A stretch of DNA of 64,000 nucleotides from Apostichopus japonicus (taxonomy: Eukaryota; Echinodermata; Holothuroidea; Aspidochirotida; Stichopodidae). The stretch's first letter is position 1. The number at the start of each line of letters is the position of its first letter. The DNA lies in assembly GCF_037975245.1 (NCBI RefSeq), contig NC_092582.1, positions 15,021,077 through 15,085,076 on the forward strand, read 5' to 3'. This document shows, piece by piece, positions 1 to 11,900 of the stretch. The translations under genes and the position numbers were made by a program. The notes beneath the pieces were generated by a model that did no database searches, had not been told where the DNA came from, and was given only the letters and a program-made list of their open reading frames with translations.

Positions 1-211
1 TAAAAACACTGAGCAAACATTCTACCTCAAAAATAAATAAATAAACAAACAAAAGCAAACAGAGAAAGTTTGACATCACAGATTTACAACATGAAAATTG
101 CCCAGACACGAATTTCATACTGGGTGTGTCCCCCACACAGCATTGGAGGAAGTTGCTCATGGCAATCTTATCATATTGAAAGTAAAGATTGATGTTAGCT
201 TTGTGTCTCCA
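1..211. other. Upstream non-coding DNA, no gene seen
   Basis: AT-rich sequence before the MITE. I see no exon or RNA gene here. Confidence 0.5.
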
Positions 212-559
212 TTAAAGGAAGTGAAGACTCGCGCACAAAGAAACCTCTGACCTAGTTTCGAATGAGGTGTAACAGAAGTGTTAGACACCACCATCGATCC
301 CAAAAAATACACACACAGCTTGCTACCGTCGGCAATTAGACACAAGTGCACAGTCAATACATGCAGCTATGGTCAATACCCACAGCACAGTGTACTTAGC
401 AGCGATGGATCTCTCAGGTCCAGATGAAAGATAACAAGGTATCACGTTTCATTACTGTCTGCATTCTGTAACGACAAGAAGCAAACTTCACTTGCAAGCA
501 ATAGTTAACTTTTTTCAGAGGGCGACATTTGGTTTGGGGCAAGTCTTCAATGCCTTTAA
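212..559. mobile_element. TTAA-flanked MITE, copy 1
   Basis: About 348 bp bounded by TTAA (212-215 and 556-559), with imperfect terminal inverted repeats: left TTAAAGGAAGTGAAGACTCG, right end reversed TTAAAGGCATTGAAGACTTG. There is no coding capacity. A second copy of the same element in the same orientation is at 30374-30743. TTAA target duplications are typical of piggyBac- and Kolobok-mobilised elements; which one applies cannot be decided here. Short reading frames in it are incidental. Confidence 0.8.
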
Positions 560-2905
560 GTAACATCTCTTGTAATTACACCGTGCCCCTACAATCCATC
601 TTTTCGTCATGATGCACAGTTTCAATACACAATCCCATGTATGCCATCGTGAATACATGTACGATGATTTCACTTTGAGTTCCAGCGCTTACATTCATGA
701 AGGATCTTGGTTCAATCAAAGTTGTTTGAGCTGTTTCTAAGAGTTTGGCTAATGTACAGCACAGTACTGTTTACATCAAATTCTAAACAAATTAGACATA
801 GCTTGACATTGACTGATTGTATACAATATAATGTTATTTCCTGAACTACTTCTTGCAGAGATGAGTTTTGCAGGTTATCAGTTAAAATATAGCGACATAT
901 CGTTCTGGCTGATTTGGCAGAACGATATTGGCAGCAAAAACTCATATCGATATCTGTTGCGGATATATCGCAGTATTGCAATATTACATTCAAAGTGCTT
1001 CATGTGACCTATTTCTGGCATTGGTTTCAAACTGCTTACTATCAACAATGTTTACATTCACCCTGAAAATTGAAGAAAAAAGTAAATAACAACAAAAACA
1101 ACGAAAAACAACAACAACCTTTAAACAATAAATAAATAAAAGGGACTGCAAAAGGCTTCACCAACTAGTGGCTCCAACTATTACAGCAAACATTGACAAA
1201 ACAGCATCCTGACATTCCCTGACATGACTTTCATACCACAGCATACTCTGAACTAAAGTTTTGCTTATCGCAAAGATGTACTGTATAATACAGTTTATCT
1301 GATCTCCATCTACTGCTAATGAGAGTTAGACAGCTCAAAAATCTCAGGGACCCCAGATGATGTTATAGGGGCTGTTGGGGTGGGGGGGGGGAGGGGGTGG
1401 GAGGATGGTGGCCAGAGGTCAGACCTTTGGTCACTGATGATGATGAATTGCCCATTGTGACACCATGCCTGTGTGACGACCATTGTTGTGATTCAAATAA
1501 TTGTAGGCCATGGCTTCCCAGAGTCCCAGAAAGGATGCCCAGGTACTGGTTATCAAGCAGTATTAAATGTACAGTTAGTAAGTACTCAGAAAACAACCAT
1601 AATCAAGCACATGACAATTTTCATAGACATGTCCAAGGAGACATGTATCCTCCTTTCTAGATTCCAGTGGAAACTGTGGTCTAGTTCAGTGCCATTTAGA
1701 TTCTTATATCCTAGTACAATGAAACATTGACTTTATAAATCCCAGCTACAATGTAGTGAGTCCAATGATGATTCAGATGAGTTTCCAACCCAACTTGAAG
1801 ATACTTCTCATTTCCCTGCTCCATTTCTCTAAAAGTCACTTGGGAAACTCCGTTCATAAACCAATTTTACAGATGACAGTTGCCATAGTAACCGGGGCCC
1901 AAACACTGTTACCTTCATACATTAGTCAAGCTCTCTTGTTAACATGGTTGTAAAAGTCTTTTTTGGAAAGCAAACAGGCATAGGTTTCGATTTATTCTCT
2001 TTTGGCTGAGAGGCCCCAACAATATGAGCTACAGTAAAGCTTAAAAATTCTCTACCAGAATGAAGTCTAATATAAACTTACCATTGATGTAATCTACAAT
2101 AGGCACTATCATAAAAAAGTGAGAAACTTGTGAAAAAGATTCCATGATTTTCAGATCTTTGTTCTGTTATAGTCTCTGAGTGTGGGAATGTATTGTTAAT
2201 TCAATATGGAACAAAGAAAAGAAAGAAAAAAAAACACATTCATTCAAGGCGATCAATTTTCAATAACTAGACAATTTATTTTCCTGGTAATGTCTCTTCA
2301 AAGTACAAGATTGATTTATCCACACAAAATGACACATACAGGTTTCAATGTCTGCTCTAAACCCATTCAGTGTGTGTACCAGGACTTTTGAGAACTTGTG
2401 CACTTGAAATCACGTTTTCAATACATTTTCAGAGAGAATTTTAAAGCATAAAGTAGTTTTGAAACGTATCTTCATGATTGATTAATATACAATGCGGAGG
2501 ACCTAGCAACGTAGACAGTATTTGATTTTCCTAGAACTTTATTAATCAAATTTCCTATTAATGAAACAGCAGTTTTCCTACATCAGGTACAAGAGTGAAT
2601 GTAACCAATAAAGTTGGTGTCTTTCATTAACTATCAGTCCCCAGAGGTCTTCTTTGTTGTTGTGAGGGAAAGTACATAAATAGCTAGAATTGACTGTACA
2701 GTATATCTATGACGAATCTTTAAATACAAGACTTCTGAATTTCGACAAATATGGATTTTGGAAATGAGATAAAATCTGCCGCTTAAATGGGTGCTTTGGT
2801 ATAATCTTTACTCTTCACCTTTGGAACTACACATTGCAGTTTATAAAAGGCTTTCAAATTTTACTCCTTGTTTCACAACTTTGTTTCACATTTGTTCTCT
2901 GCCAG
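560..2905. other. Upstream region of the NEK6/7 gene, no gene recognised
   Basis: 2.3 kb of AT-rich DNA with a G-run near 1381-1396. It should hold the promoter and at least one 5'UTR exon if the acceptor at 2905 is real, but I could not identify a TATA box, initiator or donor convincingly. Confidence 0.4.
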
Positions 2906-2977
2906 GAGTTCTCCTCCGTCCCTTTTTACTCCTCTCTTGGGTCAAATCGTCTCGGTCAGCATCTTCATATCCTTAGA

Positions 2978-5900
2978 ATGACTACCCCCATGGATGGGGT
3001 GGAACAAGAGGCCAGCTCGATCCAGTCCATCGTTGACAATGGCATTTACGGTACCCTGGCTAACTTCAAAATCGAAAAGAAGGTGGGCAAAGGACAGTTC
3101 AGCGAAGTGTACAAAGCTAGATGTGTGGTAAACAATGTAGCAGTAGCTCTCAAGAAGGTCCAGGTAAGCCCTTCGATGATCGTCATGGTGACGGACAGTC
3201 ATGACTTTGCCTGTGTTTACCCTCTTGTGTCCTTCCTTCACATGTTTGTTTTTTGTCACCAGAGGTCTATGGTGTATGTGTCAAAACTGTACTGGTATAC
3301 AGTATATATATTGAGAAATAAATTGGCAATTTAAGTTCCCAATTTTTAATGACATGGCAATCTATATATAAAACCATTTCGCTAATGACAGGATCGAACC
3401 TAAAACTATAAGGGCAATTCCATGATGGAGGGGACATGGCCTAGAAATAAGAAGTGTCAGTTTTCAGCCTGCTATCAGTCTAATGTTGTAGTATACATAT
3501 CTAAGTTTGTGGAATAGGTAAGCAATTTTTCTCCAACACTCAAATTTTGAATACATGGCTCAATTAATCAAGGAGGATGAGAGCTCAAAATAATCCTGAA
3601 AATGCATCATACATTCCATTCCATCCTATATAATACTCATCAGATAGTATCTAGTAGTTTTATTATGTGTTATGATAGATACTCCTGTTGACTGTGTTAT
3701 GACAGAAAAACATTTCAAAATTTCTTCATGACAACTTCAGAACAGACATTTTTCAGGCCTCAATCACTGATGTAACGTGAGTAACCGAAAAAACAACTTT
3801 TTCTCTGTGTGACATTTCTTTAACAAGTGGAAATCTGATAACCATAATTTCGTTAGTACTAATAGTCCCAAGTGTGGAAACAAGATCACTAATGAGGAGA
3901 GACCCATCATGTGTGAGTGAGAAATCACTGAAATCTGTAACGTGAGTAACCGTGTAACGTGAGTAACCAATGTGTAACGTGAGTAACCAAGCTAATACAC
4001 TGAAACAATGCTGGAAATGCCTATTATTGTCTTGTAAATAATTGCTCAATAAGAGAGGGCAGTAGGGGTTAGAGTAAGGGTTATTAAGACACCTGGAGAG
4101 TGCTCTCCCTATCACCCATGAAGAAGATTCAGCAAGAAGCTAGGAGGGTGGCCACTAGACGACGAGTTGCCTCCTCCTGCATCTTTCAACCTGGAGCGGG
4201 AAAGGGCTGGATCCACTTCCTTCAATTCTACCAAGGCCCTGATCCAAATAGACTGCTCTGAGAACTACACATGTGTATCTCAAGATAACATCCAGACTGC
4301 CCACTGGAACCAAAGACAGGTGAGCCTGTTCACAGTAGCAGCATGGCACTCCGGTTCCCTCCATTCCAGTGTTGTGGCATCAGACAGCCTGGTACACTCC
4401 AAGGATACAGTTATGGCATATGTGGACAAAGTCCTTGATGGCTTAACCCAAGCCTTGATGTCTCTATCCGTCTGGTCGGATGGTCCGGCTTCACAATTTA
4501 AGAACAGATTCCTCGCTGCTGCTATTATCTGCCTTCAAGAAAAGCACAATCTCAAGATTCTGTGTATGGGATTGGTGGAGCAGTGAAGCATCGTGTATGG
4601 AACTAAGTCAAATCTCGGAAGGCAGTCATTACCAATGCAAAAAGCTTTGTGGCAGCAACCACTGGGATGCCCAAGGTGGAAGCCCTGCTGATGCCGCAAG
4701 CTGAAATTGAGGCGAGAAATAGCGAACTCGGTCTGAAATCTGTATTTGAGAATGCCAAGCAAATCGTTGGAATGGCCAGTAAACATCACTTGCAGGTACA
4801 GAACAAGGATGTCATCTCCTTCACCATTACAGATGATGGCAACAGCTCTGCTGAAAGGAATACTCCCCTCAGGAGATGGGAGAGGCCACAAAAAAAAATG
4901 CAACCTGCTCAGGGAGTGGCAATGCTGGTATAGAACTCGGTATAGACTGGTATGCCGTTGAATACGAAGCGGTATTGTACCCTTGTGTAATAGAAGCAAA
5001 GGGGGGCTAGAACAACGTGCAAATGTCAGTGATGCAGCCAGCTGGGCCCAATTGAAAATGGCTAAACCCAAGGCACAAGATATTCTATCGCAGGGAGAAA
5101 CTCACCACCAACCTTGATGCACCAACCTTGGCCAATAACAGTGGGCACTTCAAATTTTCTGTCGCCTTTTGAAGACTGAACAAATCAGCTCTCTTCCAAA
5201 GCCTCTTCCAAACGTTACTCAATGTGAAATTGAGATGTTAATGTTGAACATATGTTACCAATTTCCTATTGGTTCATGGCTTTTGTTCAGTTGGCCTGTT
5301 ACTTCCCCAGAGAGTTTAGTTCCCTTAGTTTTTTATTCTGGGTAAATTCAAGTTTGACACACAGCTAGTCCTCAAATAAAACTTAATTACAATGTTCAGA
5401 ATTTGTTGCCGATTTGTGAAGATATGATTCATGCAATTATCTCAAAAAGACATGGTATATCTCATTTAGATTGTGATATTATTGAATTACACTGGAGAAG
5501 ATGTTCAAAATGTCAATTCCACTGATATATGGGTGTTTCCTAGTCATTATCCAGCAGCAAGTTCCTCACAGAATCTTGATTCCCTATGTATTGTATAGGT
5601 GGACAAACTGTAACGTGAGTAACCGTAACGTGAGTAACCGGTGAATGCCTCATTTACACCAAGACAGGAAACCAGATGTGATTTTGATTGTGTTCAGTAT
5701 TTGTATCATCACCTAAGGTCCAAAAAACATGTATCCATTTTCTTTAAATATATCCAGTATGAGGACACTTTTTGAGTGAAGTTAATTTTTGGCGTCGGGG
5801 TGATTTTCAAATGTAACGTGAGTAACCGACACTTTCATGTACCTATCTCCGACAAGAAACAAGATAATCAAATTGTGTTTTCGCAAATGTTTAGGTAAAT

Positions 5901-8900
5901 TTGTTACCCTATCAATGCATAGAGATCAGTCATTCAAATGAATGAATGGTGGAGCTATCAAACCATTTGTGAGTGAAAGTCTTCAAAAATGTAACGTGAG
6001 TAACCGTGGAATTGCCCATAAAGACTTTAGTCGTTGCATGTTAGTTCACCTTCAAGGTAGTTTTTGAGAAATTGGAGGAAAAAGAATAAAAGTGTGCATT
6101 TCCTTTCCAGTCTTTGGGAATGAACAACATGTGTACAGTAATAACATACCATAATGTTGCATCCCTTGCAATGTTTTCTAGTTTTGTTTCAAATGTTTTG
6201 GTATAGAGTATTCTTTGGTTTCATAATGTCGGTATTTTTTATATTAAATGAAAATAATAATACTTTTTATCTTATATTGGGGAATGATGTTGCAAAGCTA
6301 AATGAAACACGAATTTTCCATTTAATGCAAGACAGGTGTCGAAGTTTGCCTCGGTCATTTTATGCGTAGAACATAATCAGCTAATTTAAGGCCTGGATGT
6401 AAAATTGTCACATTGAAATATATAGTGTAGCAGTGTCTATCATCAGTTGTGTAAAAAGGAATCAGGGCCATTCCCTAGAATTAATGAAGGCCATGGACTC
6501 TGCACACTTCCTGCTTTGGGAACCGACAGTCTTACTGTGATGTCAGAAAAGAGCGCATATTGTCGAAACGTGTGAACATTTAAACCACTGATTGCTTTCC
6601 TGGTTGACAAAATTGATTGCAGAAGTCATGACCCTTGAGTGTTTTATAAGAATATTATGCATCCCAGAGTAAATTTTGAGGTGTGCATTTTGGATATTGT
6701 CATGCTGTGGTAGTTGGCATTAAAGTACTCCTCAAATTATTGTTTAGTCACTTTTCCTATATGGATAAAGATCTTCAATATTTTGTAAGATACTTGGAAT
6801 CTGAAGGGCAATTTTATCAGTGCTTGTAACATTTACCCACAAGATACACATACCAGCTTATTATGCAGTACAGTATCGTATAGATATGATTATGGGAGTA
6901 TGCAATGCTTCAATATATAACAGACTCTTTATGTAGAATCTATGCTTAGTTCTTTCTTGTCACATAATGTAAGGTTCTTTGTATGTGAAAGTCGTTAAGC
7001 GTATGCATGTTACATTTCTGCCTCTGATGTTACTGAGAATTGCTGAAATATATATCTTTCTCCTCAGATATTTGAATTGATGGATGCCAAAGCTAGAAAT
7101 GACTGTCTTAAAGAAATTGACCTTCTGAAGGTAAGGCCCCTTTTGCATTGCTTGATTTAACCACCCAAATAACTGACACAGGTTTTTAGCATTTATAAGT
7201 CTCTCTTTACTTTTGATTCATCTTCAAGGTGTTAATTTGTAAGGTTAAACCCAACTTGAGGAGGATGCATGGTACCATAAAAGAGTATTAATGTAGCTCA
7301 TTTGCAGTAAGTACTGAAAGCTCAACCCTTTTATCGAAACCCATTTTTGGTTGTCTGCTTTTGGTGTATCATTTTCACAGAACACAGGCTACACTAAAGC
7401 AATGACAGAACTCCAGTGTTTGCGATGATGTCCACAGACATGTTTTATTGTATCTGGCATAGACTTTTCTGAGTGGGAAGTGCTCATGAAATATTGATGA
7501 CTGTAATACTGGCCTCTCTCAAGGCATTGACAATTAACATACATGTATACTATACATATCAAAGTACAGACAAGCTACAGTATAATATATTGTACAGAGG
7601 ATGTGTGGATTTTACTGTGATAGTTGTCTCTTCAATAGCAATGGTACAACCCTAACTTAGTATAAAACCAAATCTGGTTGCAAGGGATAGGCCATTAAAT
7701 TAGACTTATAAACCCCTCATTAATGCAATTGTTTTCGATCATTGTTATTTGTATACAGACAAGATTTAATATGGTTTAGGCAAACTTGTGTACAATGTCA
7801 GCATATATACAGTAGGTAGTCTCCGGCTATAATCAGCATTGGTTCCAAAAACAAATAAAAAAACCTTCATGCGAGTGTGTGCAGGTATACTCAGCTTGGG
7901 CCGAGCTCAACAATTAATCAAATAAACTTATCCCAAAGCAACCGACCATGAAATATTTATAAACTTAAATTAAAATAAATTTAGTGTGGGTGGTTCTTCT
8001 TTTCTTTTCGTTTTTGGGTTTGAGGAATAACTTAGGGATTTATAAGCTGTGAAGAAATAGTAAATAGTATATATACATAAAGTGTTTACAAACTAATAAT
8101 AATAATAATAATATAAAGCATTTATATAGCGCCTAACATCACAAAGGCCACTAAGCGCTTTACAGTAAAAGGTGAAACAGAAAAATGCAAAACTACAAAA
8201 CTGCAAAATATCAAACAACGAATAAAAACACTAAAAAACACCTAAAGGAACAGGAGATACAAATAGACAATAATCAACAAGTCCATTCAATTTGGCAAAA
8301 AAGAAAGAAAAGGAAAAAGAACAATAGAATTGTTTTGTCACAGATTTTGTTGGGTATGATGTACAGCAGGCCTGTGGGATGTATAGTTTAATGTGATTAT
8401 GACACACAATCTCATGAGACTGGTGACTACAGTTATTTTCAGTTCATTGTTAAACATTAAACAGAGACAGTGTTTCCAACGATAGGAAGATTAATCACTG
8501 TTTTGTCAGGGAGAAAATAATTGACTAATCAAATTTTGTGCAGCAGTATTGATGGCTGTGAATTTTGTCCCTTCTAAAATACTTAATACACAAACTGTTG
8601 TATACGTTGTCGCACGCAACAATATTGCCTACCTTTTGTTCGATAGCATTTTTTGGCTATGCAATACTGGATAAGTTACTCCCCGTTTGTCTATTGTGGT
8701 TTCCCACTGTCACTGTAAGTATTGAACACAGTTCACAGGCAAAATGTGACATATGCTGTCGAGCATTCTTTGAATTCTTGGAAAAATGAGTATATAAATA
8801 TGTATGGAGTGTTTAGAATTGACTTTATTTGCAGTGATTTCCCTTCTACCTTCCCTCTACCAGTGACAGAATTCACTGAACTGTAGAGCCTTAGCCTTAG

Positions 8901-11900
8901 ATCTTGAGTTTCAGCCCCACCAAGGAATAATTTATCCAGTATTGCATTGCAAAATGCTATGCACAATGGAGGAAAAATTGCTACAGGTTCCTTTACACAC
9001 AAACCTGCAGACTTGATCAAATCTACAGTAAATTAGCCTATTGTATGACATCACTGAACCTCATATGCTTCAAGTTTCCATATCTTTATTGTTGTTGTAT
9101 ATTAAAATGTTGATTTTCTGTAATGAAGATGGTCTTTGGAAATGCTGAATCTAAGATATTGAACCCCTCAACATGAGCTATCAATTGAGGTAGTAAACAG
9201 ATTCATATCTTAGTGGCATTATGACATCACACATTTTACAAAGTGACAGCTCCCAGACATGATTTATAAAAGTAGGATATCCCGCAAACAGAACAAGAAT
9301 TTCCTTCTTCATTGGCGAATTGTTTTGATCACGACGATCTCTGCCATATATATATACTGTACAGTAAAATGATGCGTTGCATTTGTGTCCCCTTTAAGGT
9401 AAGTATCTATTAAAGCAAAATACCAACCAAAACCTTTGTAGAAATTGCAAGATTGATTGAACTCTCAAATCCTTCTTTGACAGCAGAGGTTAATAATTCT
9501 GTTTCATCTTTAAATTATTTCGTAAAATTCATGTCTCTCATCGGAAATACTGACATGAGCCGTGAGAAAAGACAGATTGGGAAGGCTTCCCCTGGGACGT
9601 GGAACGTACTGTACGCAACTAGGAATATTAAAACTAAAAATCCTGATTGATATTCTACCCTGAAAGCTGTGAAGACATCTACATAGACCGTTTGGTCTTT
9701 AAATATTGGAACATGAACATCAGTTCGTTCTTGACAGAATCAGCTTTAGGAAACATAAAATGAGCTTCATATATATACTCAAGTAATGATGCAGGGTTAG
9801 GTTAAAGTGAAGAAGATGGAGATGAAATTCTCTCAAATGTGTAAATAATTTAAATTCTTTTTCTCCTGTTTCCCTGGACTTCCTAAAGTAGTAAAGTAAA
9901 GTAGTTGTGTGATATTTTCAATATTAATCCCAGCTACAGTAGTCTACATTATATATGTTTGTGTAGAGTGTGCTGCACTGCAGCACAGTATAGCACGGTA
10001 TGACAGCACTCCATTTATGGAAGATCATTGGTTCCAATGAATAAAACCATTGTAACGGTCAAGACAGCGTCTGTGTGTGTTTTGATATGTACAGTGTACG
10101 TGTGTATGTGTGTGTGAATCCTTGCATGATGTACACATTATATTCCAAAAGCGAGAAACCTTGATGTACCGTAAACTCTATACATGGACACCCCCCCACC
10201 CCCCCAATATTGAGTTCAACAAGCATCATGTTTCAATGGAGGTCGATGGTCACAGCCTCACAGGTCAAGATATGAAAAATTTGTAAAAATGGTATTTCAA
10301 GAAGGGAAATTTCAAATTTTTCCACACGTTTCCAGTATGGTGATTCCCCCTTTAATTGTCACTTCATTACAGTGGGCGAGGTTTGACCTTGTTTGACTTT
10401 CTGTGTCAAAGGTATTCTTTTTACCGAATCATTTCAAGCGTGAAACCAATTTGAATACTTGGTATTAGCAGTATTGATATTATATGTGCCAACTTTACAA
10501 GCAAGTAACTTTGCCATGTAGCATTTGAAATTGATTTGCAAAAGTAATATATATGTACAAAGACCATGTAATACTGATAAAGCACAGCTTCCTCATTAAC
10601 ATACTTCCTTGTCAGTCACAGTGTCTTAGAAGTTGACGTAGGGCTTGTTGGACTTGTGTATTCATTTACTGTACATACCTGGTTATGTTGCAACATACCT
10701 TTCCCTCCCATGCAATGACTATGGGGCAAAATGTTATCCATAAATAGATTCAGGGTTGGGATAAGGGAAGGGAAAGGGGTTGGGATAGGGTTAGGGAGGA
10801 GCAAATTACACCAGTGCATCGTTACTGGAAGGACTTGTGGTTGACACAAAGAGAGAAGTTCAGTTTGTTTCACATTGGGTACTAAAGCAGTTGCAGTACA
10901 AAAAACAAAAAAACCCTAATTGATTTTATCATCAATGAGAAAGAAGCTGCAATGTATGTCACTTTGTCTATCACAGCACAGTATTTTGCCAGCATACGGA
11001 CTGCTCACTTGTAAAAGAACAAAAAATTTTGTTTTTAATGAACTTTTATGACATTAAATGCTGCTAATTATTAAATTGATCAGAAATTTTTACTTTATTG
11101 TTAGCTAATATCTCCGGTTGATAAATGGGAGCATAACAAACTCTTGAATTGTAGTGGATTATATTTTTTCTTTGCAGCAATTGGACCATCCAAATGTGAT
11201 CAAGTACCTCGCCTCTTTCATCGAAGACAACGAATTGAACATAGTCCTGGAGTTGGCAGATGCAGGAGACCTCTCTAGGATGATAAAGGTAGAGTCACAG
11301 ACTTAAGTTACTTCAACAGGTTAACTTATGGCCATGCTTTGGGTGGTGACCCACAAATGGGTCCCCAAAGCATTAAGTACCAGTGGGGTATGATCCAGTT
11401 AGGGGGGAAAAACATCAAAATTTGATTGGGAAACTTATGTATGAAAGGATCGGTGCAAAGTAACATCCTCCAGGTTTAAAAGTTATTTATTTTCCAAGTT
11501 TTGATATGTGTGTCTGATGTAGCTCACAAGGTGCAGTCGATTGCAATAGCGAATCAGGCAAATGTGCAGTTTAATCATCAATGACTATTACCTACTCCTC
11601 AATTTCCACTTTTTGTTTCCAATCATTGCGAAAAGAATTTGAAATGAGGCTTCTGTTATGTAGGTCGTACAGTGTACACATACTGTATTACACTGTGCTT
11701 ATACTATTACCGTAAGTTTAAGTATTTGCCTTGCTGAAACTCACCAACAGGACTTTCTGACCTTCCAGGTGAACCGTTTAATGATCCTTCCAATCATCCT
11801 ATTCTGATAAAGCGTGAGTTCGTCCATGCGTGAATGCGACTCTTTTGTTCTTTGTTTATAGACAAGATCTTATCCTTTAATGTCGATTAGGACAAAAGGA

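Larger units (their letters stand above)
3412..6017 (+). mobile_element. DNA transposon in NEK6/7 intron 1 with subterminal 15-bp repeats
   Basis: The left end GGGCAATTCCATG (3412-3424) and the right end, which reversed reads GGGCAATTCCACGG (ending 6017), share an 11-bp terminal inverted repeat. ATAA on both sides (3408-3411 and 6018-6021) fits a 4-bp target duplication. Inside are a broken transposase-like frame (4167-4870) and eight exact copies of GTAACGTGAGTAACC, four on each side and all in one orientation. The element is 2.6 kb and lies wholly within an intron, in the sense orientation of the host gene. I cannot assign a superfamily; 4-bp duplications occur in Sola, Chapaev and some others. 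Confidence 0.78.
7131..11177 (+). other. NEK6/7 intron 2, no gene recognised
   Basis: 4 kb, mostly unique AT-rich sequence. It contains the GCGC-hairpin repeat at 8093-8166, the inverted repeat at 8643-8959, CA/TG-rich stretches near 10070-10110 and a C-run near 10190. The reading frames are short and unlike known proteins. Confidence 0.6.

Noticed and set aside
2834-2977. N-terminal extension of the NEK kinase that resembles a signal peptide
   Set aside because: It crosses a good acceptor (TTCTCTGCCAG at 2905), and a secreted NEK6/7 would be unprecedented; the hydrophobic run is the translated pyrimidine tract.
4667-5071. Minus-strand frame overlapping the transposase relic
   Set aside because: The plus strand carries the recognisable protein motifs; the minus frame is their shadow.
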